NCBI GenBank assembly: GCA_940337035.1
Contig: CALNHX010003300.1
Location: 1-64,000, forward strand
Direction: 5' to 3'
DNA: 64,000 nucleotides
Origin: Agriotes lineatus
Lineage: Eukaryota; Arthropoda; Insecta; Coleoptera; Elateridae
This document shows positions 44,832-55,977 of the stretch, in pieces; position 1 is the stretch's first letter, and the number at the start of each line of letters is the position of its first letter. Under the pieces are notes generated by a model, which saw nothing but the letters and a program-made list of their open reading frames with translations, did no database searches and was not told where the DNA came from. A program made the translations under genes and the position numbers.

Positions 44832-44904
44832 TTGTAATGTACTTACGTATAATTTGTTGATAAATTATTGATTTATTTTGGTTGACATTTATTTGACATT
44901 TTTA

Positions 44905-44955
44905 AAGCGCTAGCGGAATAAAAATTTTAAATCGCTAGCGGAATAAAAATTTAAA
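44905..44955. repeat. Two-copy tandem repeat
   Basis: CGCTAGCGGAATAAAAATTT occurs twice; CGCTAGCG is palindromic. Confidence 0.8.
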
Positions 44956-45180
44956 TGAGTGTTTATAAAACATCAACTTTTATGGGCAGGGCAGAAACAA
45001 ATAAACGTCACTTTATACGGCAAAATTGAATAAAGTAATTTAATTTTCAAACTTTTGTTTAAATTAAATATGACAGCTTCGTATTATCGTAGCAACCCAA
45101 TTTAGCTACTGACATTTTGAAATGTGATTGACTGTCACTATTTTCTTTTGAAATTGTTAAAGTTCTTGCTATAGAAAAAA

Positions 45181-45315
45181 ATATTGTATTATACACGACG
45201 ATAAAGTTATTTCTATCCACTCTTGAATCATTAACGTCTCGACTTCGTCTCGACGTTAAACGATTCACTCGTGGATAAAATTTAACTTTATCGTCTTGTA
45301 TAATAAATTACTATT
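45181..45315. repeat. CpG-apex palindrome P7
   Basis: Ends GTATTATACACGACGATAAA / TTTATCGTCTTGTATAATA, then AATTACTATTG; apex AACGTCTCGACTTCGTCTCG. Confidence 0.88.
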
Positions 45316-45355
45316 GTTTCTCATGCCCATTTTTTGTTTCGTTTTTAACTTTATT

Positions 45356-45504
45356 TCATAGTAGTTTGTATACCACGGCACTGAAGTATAGCTTTTTATC
45401 ATGAATGTGGTTTTAGTTGCCGAGGCCCGTAGGACCAAGGCAAATAAACCACATGAGGGATAAAAAGAAACTTCAGTGCCGAGGTGAGGTGTCCACTATG
45501 TTTT
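45356..45504. repeat. CpG-apex palindrome P8
   Basis: Arms CACGGCACTGAAGTATAG / CTTCAGTGCCGAGGTG and TTTTTATCATGAATGTGG / CCACATGAGGGATAAAAA, apex GCCGAGGCCCGTAGGACCAA. Confidence 0.85.
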
Positions 45505-46331
45505 ATTTGAAATCGAGAAATGGCGCTCGTTGAAAAAAACCACTCTCAACGTTGAAATTTTATTTCAACCACTTGTCCCATAATATACTATTACAGCAGC
45601 TGTTTGTGCCATTTATGAAATTGTAAGGTACATAGGCATTTACTTGATCTATAATGTTTACCCTGATGGGTTTACAAATTCACCAGAACTTCTTCCACCT
45701 TACAATCTTACAGTTACAGAGAAACATTTTGTGCCAGAGCATCAATTTGGATCAGGAGATACCATTCAACCATCGAACAAGTTCACCGAGTGGTAGACAC
45801 AATAAACGAAACCTTTGAGGTCACAGCCTATTGCGCAGCGGTGTTCCTTGATGAGAGTCGAGCTTTTGAGAAAGTTTGACATCAAGGATTATTATTCAAA
45901 CTAAAACAAAAACTACCAACAACTGTGTATAACATCCTCAAATCTTACCTGGAAGAAAGACTTTTTCGGGTGAGGTTCGAAGCCGTAATAACAACAGTGC
46001 ATCCTATAACAGCTGGCGTACCACAAGGCAGTGTCTTAGGACCAATTCTCTATCTACTATATACAGCAGATCTTCCAGTAGACGAAAATGTAACCACTTC
46101 GACATTTGCAGATGATACTGCAATCTTAGCAACAAGTAGAGATCCCGTAGAAGCGCAAAGATTACTACAAAACAATATAAATCAAATCGCTCAATGAACA
46201 AGTAAATGGCGCATCAAGATTAACGACACAAAGTCAGCGTATATCGTTCTTACAAAATGCCGTGGACAGGCGCCACCGGTAATGATAAATAACCAGGCAA
46301 TTCCTACTGTAAATGACGTAAAATACTTAGG

Positions 46332-46697
46332 TAAAGCACCTCTATAATACGAGCATGCTTGTCAGCCATATTGAATCACATCACAAAAGCGGCAAATTCA
46401 AAAAAAAATTTACTTTTCAGAAAATGAAAATACGTTAATGTGTATACATTTGATGCAAAGCATAAAAGGCAAAAAACACAGGACAACGAAGACAGCTGGC
46501 AACTCAAACACGAGGTTAGAAGCTAAAACAGCAAGAATAGATAATATAATAACCCACAGCGACTGAAATGTTTGACATTGTAGGGTTATGTTTTGGTTGC
46601 ATCATGGTCACCAACATGTAAACGCGAAAGTACTGTGATGCAGGATTTTATGCTTGTGCTTGTGCGACATGCGTCTGCTTGTATTATAAAGGGCTCT
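46332..46697. mobile_element. MITE with 9-bp duplication inside the jockey element
   Basis: ATACTTAGG is repeated at 46323-46331 and 46698-46706; the ends CACCTCTATAATACGAGCA and inverse CCCTTTATAATACAAGCA are related. Removing the insertion plus one ATACTTAGG restores K-Y-L-G-L-H in the host frame. A 9-bp duplication suggests the Mutator-like group, though an 8-bp reading is possible. Confidence 0.8.
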
Positions 46698-47004
46698 ATA
46701 CTTAGGCTTACATTTCGATGAAGGTCTAACATGGCAAACACACATTTGGAAGAAGCGTAAGCAACTTGGTGCAAAATTCCGCAAGCACTATTGGCTCCTT
46801 GGACGCAAGTCACAGTTGTCCCTCCGCAACAAATTATTAGCTTATAACACCATTTTCAAATCGGTGTGGACCTACGCGCTTCAACTCTGGGGAACAGCCT
46901 CAAAATCAAATACAGCTATCATAGAGCGTTTTCAATCAAAGGTGCTTCGTGCAATGGTTAATGCTCCCTGGTTTGTAACCAACAAAGACATTTATTCGCA
47001 ACCA

Positions 47005-47384
47005 TATATGTAATAAGGTCATTACTGACTTTGAAAAAGTTGGAAAATGAGCTATTCCCAACTTGTAACTCTCCAACCGGTCGGAAAAGTGATTGCCGGT
47101 TGGAAATGAATCCATTCCCGACCACTGTGTAGGTAGGGACAATGGAAATATCGTTGATCCATTCATGCGCGATCTATTCCCGACCGCTGAGTAGGTAGGG
47201 ACACTGGGAATTTCGTTGATCCATTTATGGGCGTCACAACCTGTCGTATCATAATATAATAATTTTTCCAATTATTGTTTAGAATTGTTTAGATAAAGTT
47301 CACCTCGACGCTACGCGTCTCGGTTAACTACTTAATCTCTCGACAGGAATGAAACACTTTCCACCTCGGTATGTAATTATTACG
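47005..47384. repeat. Insertion in the jockey element: tandem unit plus half of palindrome P1
   Basis: It separates T-N-K-D-I-Y-S from Y-D-D-L-E-V-P. Inside are two copies of a ~78-bp unit (GAATCCATTCCCGACCACTG, GTAGGTAGGGACAATGG) at 47106-47235 and, at 47290-47380, the apex and right arm of palindrome P1 with a few changes. Confidence 0.7.
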
Positions 47385-47940
47385 ACGACCTAGAAGTGCC
47401 CACTGTTAGTCATTTAATTATGCAGTGTAGTGCAAAATACTTGCAACGATTAGAAACACACCCTAATACATTAGCAATAAATTTACTAGACAATAGTCAA
47501 CAGACTAGGAGACTAAAACGGAAAACACCACTGGATCTTGTACATCAATCGTAAACATTATAATAAACATTATCACTATTAATAAACATTGTTCTATTCT
47601 ATTTAAATATATCATAAATTCTCAAACTATTGTACGCTTGGCAACTTAGAACTGTACTATGCATGTTTTGTGTTTTATGTTTTATGTTATGTTTATATAT
47701 ACGTAATTCTACATCGGAAAATACTTAAATTGTATATTAATATATAGAGTTTGTGATCACTGGAACACATCTCTCTCATGACATTGTTTCACTCAAAATA
47801 TATGACTATTGTTTGTACTAACAGATTGCATAATAAACGTTTAACAAAAAAAAAACCTTACAATCTGAGAGATAATATCAGCTAGGTTAAAAAGGTTTAA
47901 CTACGTGAAAACAATTACGTTTTTGTCAAGACACATTAAA

Positions 47941-48905
47941 ATGTATTATTAAAAATTGGTAAAAAGACGTTACGTTTCGCAAAATCACAAAGTTAGCTTC
48001 TTCAGACAAAAGTTTTTTTCAAAAATTAGGACACTTTATATAACAGGATCACATTCTGAAAAATATTAATTACATGTTAGTTATAGATAGGTGAAGGGAT
48101 AAGTTTCCTCAATATTGTTAAATTACCTGTTTTAAATTCATCTTTACTTTATTTGGTAGTTCTTAAATGTTTTGCTGCAAAGTCAAATAAAACTTCTTCT
48201 ATAATTTCAGTTTATATTCTTTTACTGGAAAACAAGAATCGGTAATTTTTTTTATCTATAATAATATTTTAGCATTTTTACTTACAATTGTACTTTCTTT
48301 TGTTTTGGTTTGTGTTAGTTTAAAACATTGTTGCTTGAAATTACTTGTTTACCACAAGTATTTTGCCGACAAAAAAGGTCAAAGAAGAGCGAATACTTAA
48401 TAATTAAATACCGTCTCATACTAAAGGGGATGCTATCAAATTAAATTAAAAAAATATTAACAAGGAGAACAATGGTTGGACTAAAAGAATTTCAAAACAA
48501 GTAATTTCAAGCAACAATGTTTTAAACTAACACAAACCAAAAGCAAAAAAAAGTACAATTGTAAGTAAAAATTCTAAAATATTATTATAGATAAAACAAA
48601 TTTAACGATTCTTGTTTTTGTTGTAAAAGAATATAAACTGAAATTACAGAATACGTTTTATTTGATTTTGCAACAAAACATTTAAGAACTACCAAATAAA
48701 ATAAAGATGAATTTAAAACAGGTAATTTGACAATATTGAGGAAACTTATCCCTTCACCTCTCTATAACTAACATGTAATTAATATTTTTCAGAATGTGAT
48801 CCTGTTATATAGTGTTCTAATTTATGAAAAGAAATTATCTGAAGAAGCTAACTTTGTGATTTAGCGAAACATACGTTTTTTTATCAATTTTTAATAATAC
48901 ATTTT
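47941..48905. mobile_element. Foldback element with ~410-bp arms
   Basis: 47941-48352 and 48496-48905 are reverse complements at about 93% or more (outer AATGTATTATTAAAAATTG, inner GCTTGAAATTACTTGTTT), with a ~140-bp spacer. No open frame. It separates TTTTTGTCAAGACACATTAA from the inverse copy at 49337-49356. Confidence 0.85.
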
Positions 48906-49352
48906 TCCCGCTGCTGATCATGTAAGTCAGTGATACAGCCTTAGCAACAAAACGTGTAAGTCGGTGATTATATTTGTTTGCTGCTTTCCCTTGACAACGG
49001 AACGTAATATTATTAAGTTCCTAGGATAATAAAATTAGCAACGCAAGATGCAGACTTAGACGTTTTATTTATAATTGCAAGTGTTTATGTGACATGTGAC
49101 ACTCACAGGTAACACGACTCACGAAAATTAATCCTGGTGACAGGTGACAAACCAAACTATTTTTTCACAAATCTAGGAAAATTTCGATAAGCAGCGGGAA
49201 AAATATAATAAGATAACTCGGAATGCATCGCCTATTAAAATTTTCGAAAGGCAACAAGCAGCAGCTTTGCATTGGCTTGTACTAAACTACCTCAAATGTT
49301 AATAGGTCCTTACATTTCTTGTTACTTAAATAGCTATTTAATGTGTCTTGGC

Positions 49353-49497
49353 AAAATAGTATATTATGTTTTTAGGAGTAAAAGTGATACTTTATGTGGC
49401 GAAGCTGAAGTTTATTTAGTCGAACGTTAGTGGGGCAACTAATTCAGCCAAGCCACATAAAGTCACTTTTACTCCGAATAACATATACTATTTTATC
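49353..49497. repeat. CpG-apex palindrome P9
   Basis: Ends AAAATAGTATATTATGTTTT / AACATATACTATTTTATC, arms GGAGTAAAAGTGATACTTTA, apex AGTCGAACGTTAGTGGGGCA. The right half alone recurs at 61562-61600 (CACTTTTACTCCTAATAACA). Confidence 0.85.
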
Positions 49498-49540
49498 CGC
49501 AAACGTATTCAGGTAAATTTCATTAATATAAATTGTAAAA

Positions 49541-49980
49541 AAAAGGATGCATCGGCCGGGAATCAAACCCAGGCCACCCGCGTGACAGGCGAGCACTGTA
49601 CCTCTGCGTCAACCTCTGTTGCTCAAATAACGCGCTACTGTAATGATATATGAACATACTGAATCACCCGAGCTAATAGCACACTGTTCTCTGAATGGTA
49701 TTTTTTGGCAGTGGTCTATTATGATAGGTTTTTCGGACTTTTTCCACAGCAGCTGTCACACCATAATCCACGGCGACAGATGCTCCGATCCGCTGCTTAA
49801 AGGTTTATTTAAATTAAAACTTTTTCGTACTCTTTTTGAAAACAAAAACCGGCCTACGAGCTAAGTCTAAAAATTAGCAAAATTTTAAGCCATCAAACAA
49901 TTTAATCGGTCCAGTATCTTTGGAGGAGATAGCGAACAAACATAGAAAGAAAGAAAGAGAACAACGATTTTGTGTGCTTA
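49541..49980 (-). repeat. tRNA(Asp)-like dispersed repeat, copy 2
   Basis: Minus strand: leader with CTATCTCCTCCAAAGATACT and ACCGATTAAATTGTTTGA, then the tRNA-like module TTGACGCAGAGGTACAGTG, CTCGCCTGTCACGCGGG, B box GGGTTTGATTCCC, end GATGCATCC and TTTTTTTT. See copy 1 at 21444. Confidence 0.65.
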
Positions 49981-50349
49981 GGCAGATAAAGTACGGAAAA
50001 GTCGCTATTTTATCTGCTTAGGCAGATAAAGTGACACTTTTACCTTGTCAATAAAGAAAAATAAGTTGTTACTTTTGTGACGTTTGCGGATAAACGATAA
50101 TTGTTTTCACGTAGTTAAACCTTTTTAACCTAGCTGATATTATCTCTCGGATTGTAAGGTGGAAGGAGTTCTGGTGAATTTGTAAACCCATCAGGGTAAA
50201 CATTATAGATCCAGTAAATGCTTATATACCTTACAATTTCATAATTATTTAAGTTTCACTTCGCCTAACTTTTGACACATGTAACATAAACTAACTTTAA
50301 ATATTACTAGAAAACACTAAATCCAAAGTACTATTGGGAAAAATGGCTA

Positions 50350-50485
50350 TTTATGCAACAAGTGCTAAAAGTTGACGTTTATGCACGAGACATGAAAATT
50401 ATGAAACTAAGCCGAAGGCTGACTTTCATAACATGTCTCGTGCATAAACGACTTTTAGCACGCGTTGCATACAATATTTTATCTA
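50350..50485. repeat. CpG-apex palindrome P10
   Basis: Arms TATGCAACAAGTGCTAAAAG / CTTTTAGCACGCGTTGCATA and GTTTATGCACGAGACATG; apex AAGCCGAAGGCTGACTT; right end CAATATTTTATCTACGACC. Confidence 0.85.
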
Positions 50486-50981
50486 CGACCTTAATTTTAC
50501 TGTTATTAATCCATAAATATTGATTTAACAAAGGTTTGCATCTACGACACTTCTAATTTATGTCATAATAAACAGTAGGCCATACCGGGCGGACGAATGT
50601 TTGCGAATGACAGTAGTTAAGGTCAGCTACGAAATTTAATTATTAATACACCACATCTGACTGTATTCATTACATAACGCTTTAATTATTTCAAAAACAC
50701 TTTACCCGTAACGCAAGAAGCAACTAGAATCACTTTACAACCTCACTTCACTTTTAGCACATGGGCTAAAAGTAAACAGCTGATTTCTTTAACCACGGTA
50801 AACTATAAAACGTTACTTTTAGTGAAACAAGCTAGCGCTAAAAGGCCTACTTTTAGTAGTGGTCGTAGATAACAAATATTTCGCACGGTTTGTTTGCTTT
50901 GTGTATGTATGGTTTTATCAAGTGGACTAAAGTCACTGAATTGACAATTGTACAACTGACATTCTGCCATTAAAATTTAAA

Positions 50982-51101
50982 ATGCGGAATCACGTTCTAA
51001 GCGAGGCCGAAAAAGGCTTTGTTATCGTAAAGCTAGAAGAGGGATGGTCACTGCAACGTGTGGCCGATGAAGTTGGTTGCGGAAGAAGAACCATTCCTTA
51101 A
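50982..51101 (+). pseudogene. Transposase helix-turn-helix fragment
   Basis: 39 residues, MRNHVLSEAEKGFVIVKLEE then GWSLQRVADEVGCGRRTI before TAA. L-S-E-x-E-K-x-x-I-x-x-L-x-E-x-G-x-S-x-x-x-V-A-x-x-V-G-x-x-x-x-T is the N-terminal HTH of Tc1-type transposases. The frame goes on for a few residues after the stop. No catalytic domain follows. Confidence 0.6.
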
Positions 51102-51241
51102 CATAACCTGAAAAAGCTAGTAATTCGACAATAACCCCAAAATGTGAAAAATGACAAGCAGTCAGACACTAAAAGCCACTGTGGATAAAACCAAGTAACT
51201 AGATTAAGTATCGAGTGAAATATTTTTTCCGCAATAGTACC

Positions 51242-51436
51242 GGGTGTCTTAAAATGAATTACATCTAGTATGCTTGGAATTTCTCATAATGCAATCCAAA
51301 ACTTTACTTAAAATTGGCAAGACTGTAAGTCTATGTCAAATTCTGACTTACAGTATTGCCAATTTCAAGTAAAATTTTACATTGCATTATTTGAAATTCA
51401 AAGCATAATAGATGTAATTCATTTTAAGACATCCGG
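51242..51436. repeat. Layered palindrome L3
   Basis: Outer layer CTTAAAATGAATTACATCTA (arms ~70 bp), middle layer TTTACTTAAAATTGGCAAGA, short core CTGTAAGTCTATGTCAAATT. The middle layer is shared with L4 only, the core with L1, L2 and L4. Confidence 0.88.
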
Positions 51437-51921
51437 TACATTCCCAAAAAAAACTGTAGTTTGCAGGAACACTCGGCAAAAAAATTTTACATTGACAGTT
51501 CACGAGTTTTGTGAATGAATAGTACATCTTAACTACCTTTTTCACGATATTTCTGCACATGCGTAAATAAAGGCCCTAATCTGCATCTTTACCAATATTG
51601 TCACTAGATCTATTTAGGTATTACAGAAATAATAAACCAAGTCTGCGGTTTATTATCTCGCTAGGATTTAGGTGTTCCCGATTTTATTGGCTAAAACTGT
51701 ACTTTTGTAAAAGTGGTTATATTACTATAACTGCATAACACTTGGCGGTGGCGATGGTACATTAGGTATTGTTTTGTGGATGGTACGTTAGCCACAACCA
51801 TTATACGGTGTGGCTGTGGATTGTGCAGCAGCGCTTAAATAATCCAATCGATACCGCTTTTTTTGAAAACTGATAACGTAGCATCTAAATCTAGAAAATA
51901 ACAGACACATTACATTCAGCA

Positions 51922-53747
51922 ATGAACGAGCTGCCGTACAATAACCGAAAACGAGGTGAAAGTTGTAAATGATTGCTGCTTCACCAACATAACCTTACTA
52001 CATGTTTCAGGTGCAAACTTCAATCGCGGTTTTACAATTCCAAAAAAACAGTTCAAGGAAGGTAACTGGCAGAACCCAAATAACCCGAACTTCCATCAGT
52101 TCGAACCGCTAAACAATGCCTACGAAGAGTACGAAGAGTACCAGCCACCCTTTCAAAGATTCCGCCCTCCGCGCGGCCCGCCGAGAGGCTTCCAAGGGCC
52201 AAACAACTTCGGAAACCATCGCCAATTTAATAACAATCCCCGCTTTCCCGGGGTGAATAAGTCTGAGGGTCCACCGTTTCAACCGCCTTTCCATCCAAAC
52301 CAACAGTTTCCTAACGCTCGTAGTGTTCCGTTCAACCCGAAGGAGGCACCAAATCATAAAGAAACACCAAAGAATAGTGCGAAATGTAAGTGCTGCCCAG
52401 ATTAGTCAAGCAATAAACAGAACTGTGCACGAATGCAAATAACGTACTTATTTACACTTTGCAGATCAAGAGACTTATCCCCATCTCAGCGACCCGACGC
52501 TGCCGAAAGAGCTGACCGAGCAGTTCCAACCGCTGTATTGCAAACTATGTGCCGCTCAGCTGAGCAGTAACGTGATGGCTAAGTTACACTATAAGTCCAA
52601 AAATCACGAGAAGAAGGTTCGGAAGTTTCTTGTTGAATATTCTGAACGAACTGGCGAGCCGTTGCACGAACGAGCAATGGTTACTGGCTCCAAGAAACCA
52701 AAACAGGAAGTGAGTTGAATGGGCTATTATCGGTCATATATAAATATTGTGGGTTTCAGGAAGACATCAATCCGAAGTATTTTCACTGCGACGTGTGTGA
52801 CTTGCCCTTACGGGACAACTTCATGCGGAGTCTCACTACATGGGCAAGAACCACCATAGGTAGGTTGAATATTCTGTGGCGCCATAATCGAACTGATTGC
52901 TTTTAGGGCTCTTGCCGGAAAAAATCCTGCGGGCAAAGGGCATTATGACGATGCCGGGAATTGGATTAGAATGTAGGTAGCAGGTGCTCAACAAGAAAGG
53001 GGTTCAGAGGCTTGTCTGTGTGTTGAGATGGCAAGTCGTTGCTTATTTCGCACGCATGTGAATTGTCGACCAAATAAATATCACTCTGGACTCCTTTCAT
53101 TATTACTGCTATAAAAGGCAAAGTGTGTGCACTAATGTCATTTCAGAGCCCCTGCAGTGGCAGCAGAAAGGGGTGGCTTCGGCCTGGCTTTTTCTGGAAC
53201 AGCCGAGGAGATAGTAGTACCACCGAAAGAAGCCAAAAACAAATTACAGTGTGAACTGTGTAGTGTCTCGGTTACATCGGATCAACAGCTGGCGATGCAT
53301 GTAAGCGGCCAGAAACATAAAAAGAAAGTTGAGCAGCAAGCCAAAGAGAAAGAAGATGAAACTAAGGTCGCAGAAGGTGGGTATTACCATTGTTATATAC
53401 TCTACTAATTAAGCTAATGCCACTTGAAATTGGATGATTACGTAACTCGTCGTTTGAGCTCCCCATAAACATTGGCTGATTAGTAAAGTATATACTGATT
53501 TAACCAAAGCTGCAAAGAATTATCCATACATTTAGTTGCAGCAAAACCTGACGATTCCATATTGTCAAGCTTGGCTTGCAGTAGCATTTCAACTGCAGAC
53601 CTCTCGGTCTATCGCACACCCACAGGGTACTATTACTGCAACCCATGCAATCTCTCGCTGAACTCTGAAACTCAATTCAAGCAACATCTGGGCAGCAAGA
53701 AGCACCGGAAGAAGGCCACCAGCACTAGTAAAGAGCAGGCACCATAA
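51922..53747 (+). CDS. ZMAT3/ZNF385-like U1-type zinc-finger protein, seven exons
   Basis: Exons 51922-51955, 52011-52385, 52465-52709, 52760-52859, 52907-52972, 53147-53376 and 53536-53747, all with GT-AG introns of 47-174 bp. The start ATG gives MNELPYNNRKRGANFNRGF. Exon 2 is Asn/Pro/Phe-rich and probably disordered. Four matrin/U1-like C2H2 fingers follow: LYCKLCAAQLSSNVMAKLHY (exon 3), FHCDVCDLPL... (exon 4), LQCELCSVSVTSDQQLAMHV (exon 6) and YYCNPCNLSLNSETQFKQHL (exon 7), each with the long His-His spacing and K-N-H or K-K-H ends of dsRNA-binding fingers as in ZMAT3 and ZNF385. It likely binds structured RNA in the nucleus. In exon 4 the annotated frame fails after C-D-L-P; reading one base back gives LTGQLHAESHYMGKNHHR, so one C is missing in the CCC at 52805-52807. 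This is either a true frameshift or a homopolymer assembly error; the exon junctions suit the corrected frame. Confidence 0.85.
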
Positions 53748-54590
53748 GTATTTTTTTGTTTACATTTGCAGTGATGGTTATAACGAAGGAAAGTGTGATC
53801 TACAAAGCAGAAGTGTCAATAGAATTATCGGTGGTAACACATAACATATAAAGGCTTTTTTCTTAATCGATTTTCAGAGCTGGTTTTTCAGTCGTTGCTG
53901 AAGTTATTGTTATTTGCAGCGTGTTCTGCGCCAAATTCATTTCTTTTTAAACTTAAGCAAATTTAGGTAATTTTTGACGCGAGCTACAACTGAAAAACTG
54001 GCTATATGTGAATAGAAGTAGTTCTGTGGTTCTTGTATGGCATATTATTATTCCTATTATTTACTGTTCATGCATATTTAAGAAATTATTGTACACTCTT
54101 CATTGATTTAAACTATTCTGAAAGAAATGTAGCTCTAGATATAACGTGTAATATTATTCTGTTCCTCATTTTCCTATCCTCTACCCCGTTTCCTATGTTC
54201 TTCAATTGTTTAATAGCAATTTATATGTTGATGGGGAAACTTCGTCTTTATTCAAAGCAGCTAATTAGGCCAATTTAGTTTTTGTGGTGAAAACTAATTG
54301 AACGTGACACCATCGTATAGGTTTTACTCTTCCACATCAGTTATATTTAATTAGGATCTTGTCATTAGAAAATATAACTGAATAACTGAAAAGCGATAAT
54401 GGGTAAGTATAGAGCTGTAAAATTCTCGGTAATTTTCTTTCAGAAGAATATTCTTGAGTATATTCTCAAGAATATTACAGAGTATATTCTTATGAATGTT
54501 ACCGACAATATTGTTGAAAGTTTAAGCCTGCCAAGTTTTATATTAATTACGTATTGTGAAAATAAACCTTGAACTACTTTGTTGATAATT
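53748..54590 (+). other. Probable 3' UTR of the zinc-finger gene
   Basis: No coding frame with family resemblance. AATAAA at 54561-54566 is the first clear poly(A) signal after the stop and could end the transcript. A small AT palindrome (AGAATATTCTTGAGTATATT) lies at 54440-54480. Confidence 0.4.
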
Positions 54591-54765
54591 AAAAACAATT
54601 AATTTGTCGTAATATGCAACTCAAACCTTTCCTAAACTATGTAATTTACGCAATTTTAAAACCAGCCCGTGCTATCCCCACTCCCAGATTCTACGTTAGC
54701 AAGGAATAGAATTACTTTACTATTCAGAAGTTTACCGATGGGTGGCGCGAGCATTCCGCTTCAAG

Positions 54766-55143
54766 CAGAGTCAATAGATATAGGAGAGTACCGTCACGTC
54801 CGCCATGTTTGTTCCTTTGTCATATGCGTCAGTTTGAGGTTTGTAGCACAATTCCGTCAACGTGACATTTATTGGCAATCCGAAATTTTACTTATAATTG
54901 GCAAAACTATAAGTCTGTCAAATTCGAGGTTAGTAGGTTAGATTTTGTTTGTTATTTGTCACAAACTGACGGAAAACATAACCTGATAACCTCGAATTTG
55001 ACATAGACTTACAGTCTTGCCAATTTCAAGTAAAATTTTAGACATAACTCAATCAGTCATTGCTGATGGGAACAAAAATGGCGGCGATGGCGGCATTTTT
55101 ACGGATCAAAGAATGGCGGTACTCTCCTATATCTACTGGCTCT
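54766..55143. repeat. Layered palindrome L4
   Basis: Core at about 54900-55020 (AAGTCTGTCAAATTCGAGGT / ACCTCGAATTTGACATAGAC); middle layer AAATTTTACTTATAATTGG shared with L3; outermost arms AATAGATATAGGAGAGTACC (54772) and GGTACTCTCCTATATCTAC (55119), unique to this locus. Confidence 0.82.
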
Positions 55144-55300
55144 GTCTTCAAGTAGAGTACCTGTATATAGTAAGAGTAGAGCAAACGCTCCAACAGCATT
55201 TCATTGGTTTGGATCCCATAAGAATTTAAACATTTAGTTGGCGCGTGTGCTTTCGATTTTTTAAATTAGTGACATCCAAATTGTCACTTATAATACCATG

Positions 55301-55455
55301 AGTAGTCAAAGTTATGTCGAATATTTTTGCTGTGGTATCACGAATGTCCATTGAGCTTAGGTTTGATTAGGACGAGTGCGCTAGCACGAGTACTAATCTC
55401 AAGCGCAATGGACATGAGTGATACCACCGCAAAAATATTCTACTTAACTTTGACT
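55301..55455. repeat. CpG-apex palindrome P11
   Basis: Arms TAGTCAAAGTTATGTCGAAT and GTGGTATCACGAATGTCCAT; apex GACGAGTGCGCTAGCACGAG. Confidence 0.88.
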
Positions 55456-55735
55456 AAGAATGGCATTTGAGGGACTATTCAATGAACCAAAGTACTTTTT
55501 AAAATTAGTTTTCAGTTAATCTAGCAACACACTACGCAATTTCTATAGTAACAGAACACTAATATTGACTTTTTCTAATAAAAATCACATTTGTTTAAAA
55601 TATTTACTGTACCACTAGTGAAAATTGTCGATTATTTTTACTAGTGAAAATTGTCAATATAGTTCATTTTTATTGGCTCAAAGACGTCAAATCTTGTATT
55701 TTTATTGGACAGTTTTTGATACATAACAAGTGAGT

Positions 55736-55977
55736 TGAATAGTCAAGGGTAATACCACAAGCATTGGATATATTTTTGACAAATATTTTGTCGTTTCCAT
55801 GTAAATTATTGCGTTTAAATTTCACGATACAAAATCACATCAAAAATGTCACGAGCCGAAGGCGAGTGACATTTAAATGTGATTTTGTTGAGTGAAATTT
55901 GCAATAATTTCTATGGAAATGTCAAAATATTTAAAAAAAATATATCCACTTCGAGTGGTATTTGGGACGACTATTTA
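55736..55977. repeat. CpG-apex palindrome P12
   Basis: The longest of the set, arms ~110 bp: ends TTGAATAGTC / GACTATTTAA, inner AATTATTGCGTTTAAATTTC, apex GTCACGAGCCGAAGGCGAGT. Confidence 0.88.

Larger units (their letters stand above)
45713..47856 (+). pseudogene. Jockey-type non-LTR retrotransposon, 5'-truncated, with nested insertions
   Basis: Reverse-transcriptase motifs on the plus strand: EHQFG..., EQVHRVVDTINETFEV, a V-F-L-D-x-S-x-A-F segment, AGVPQGSVLGPILYLLYTAD, TFADDTAILATS (the catalytic A-D-D), SKWRIKINDTKSA, NDVKYLG, then after an insertion LHFDEGLTWQTHIWKKRKQL, ALQLWGTASKSN and, after a second insertion, DDLEVPTVSHLIMQ and RRLKRKTPLDLVHQS with a stop near 47554. Stops (KV-stop-HQ, Q-stop-T) and frameshifts inactivate it. 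It ends in A10 at 47847-47856 and is flanked by CCTTACAATCT on both sides (45702-45712, 47857-47867), a clean target duplication. Confidence 0.88.
45612..50250. repeat. Large inverted repeat, left arm split by a LINE
   Basis: The sequence 45612-45712 continued by 47857-47930 is the reverse complement of 50085-50250 (GGTTTACAAATTCACCAGAA, ATAATATCAGCTAGGTTAAA). The right arm is uninterrupted and shows the pre-insertion state of the left arm. The space between the arms holds a foldback element, palindrome P9 and a tRNA-like repeat. Confidence 0.8.

Noticed and set aside
28288..55977. CpG-apex palindromes as integron attC sites or bacterial hairpins
   Set aside because: The surroundings are clearly eukaryotic, there are no R' and R'' box pairs, and the arms vary freely.
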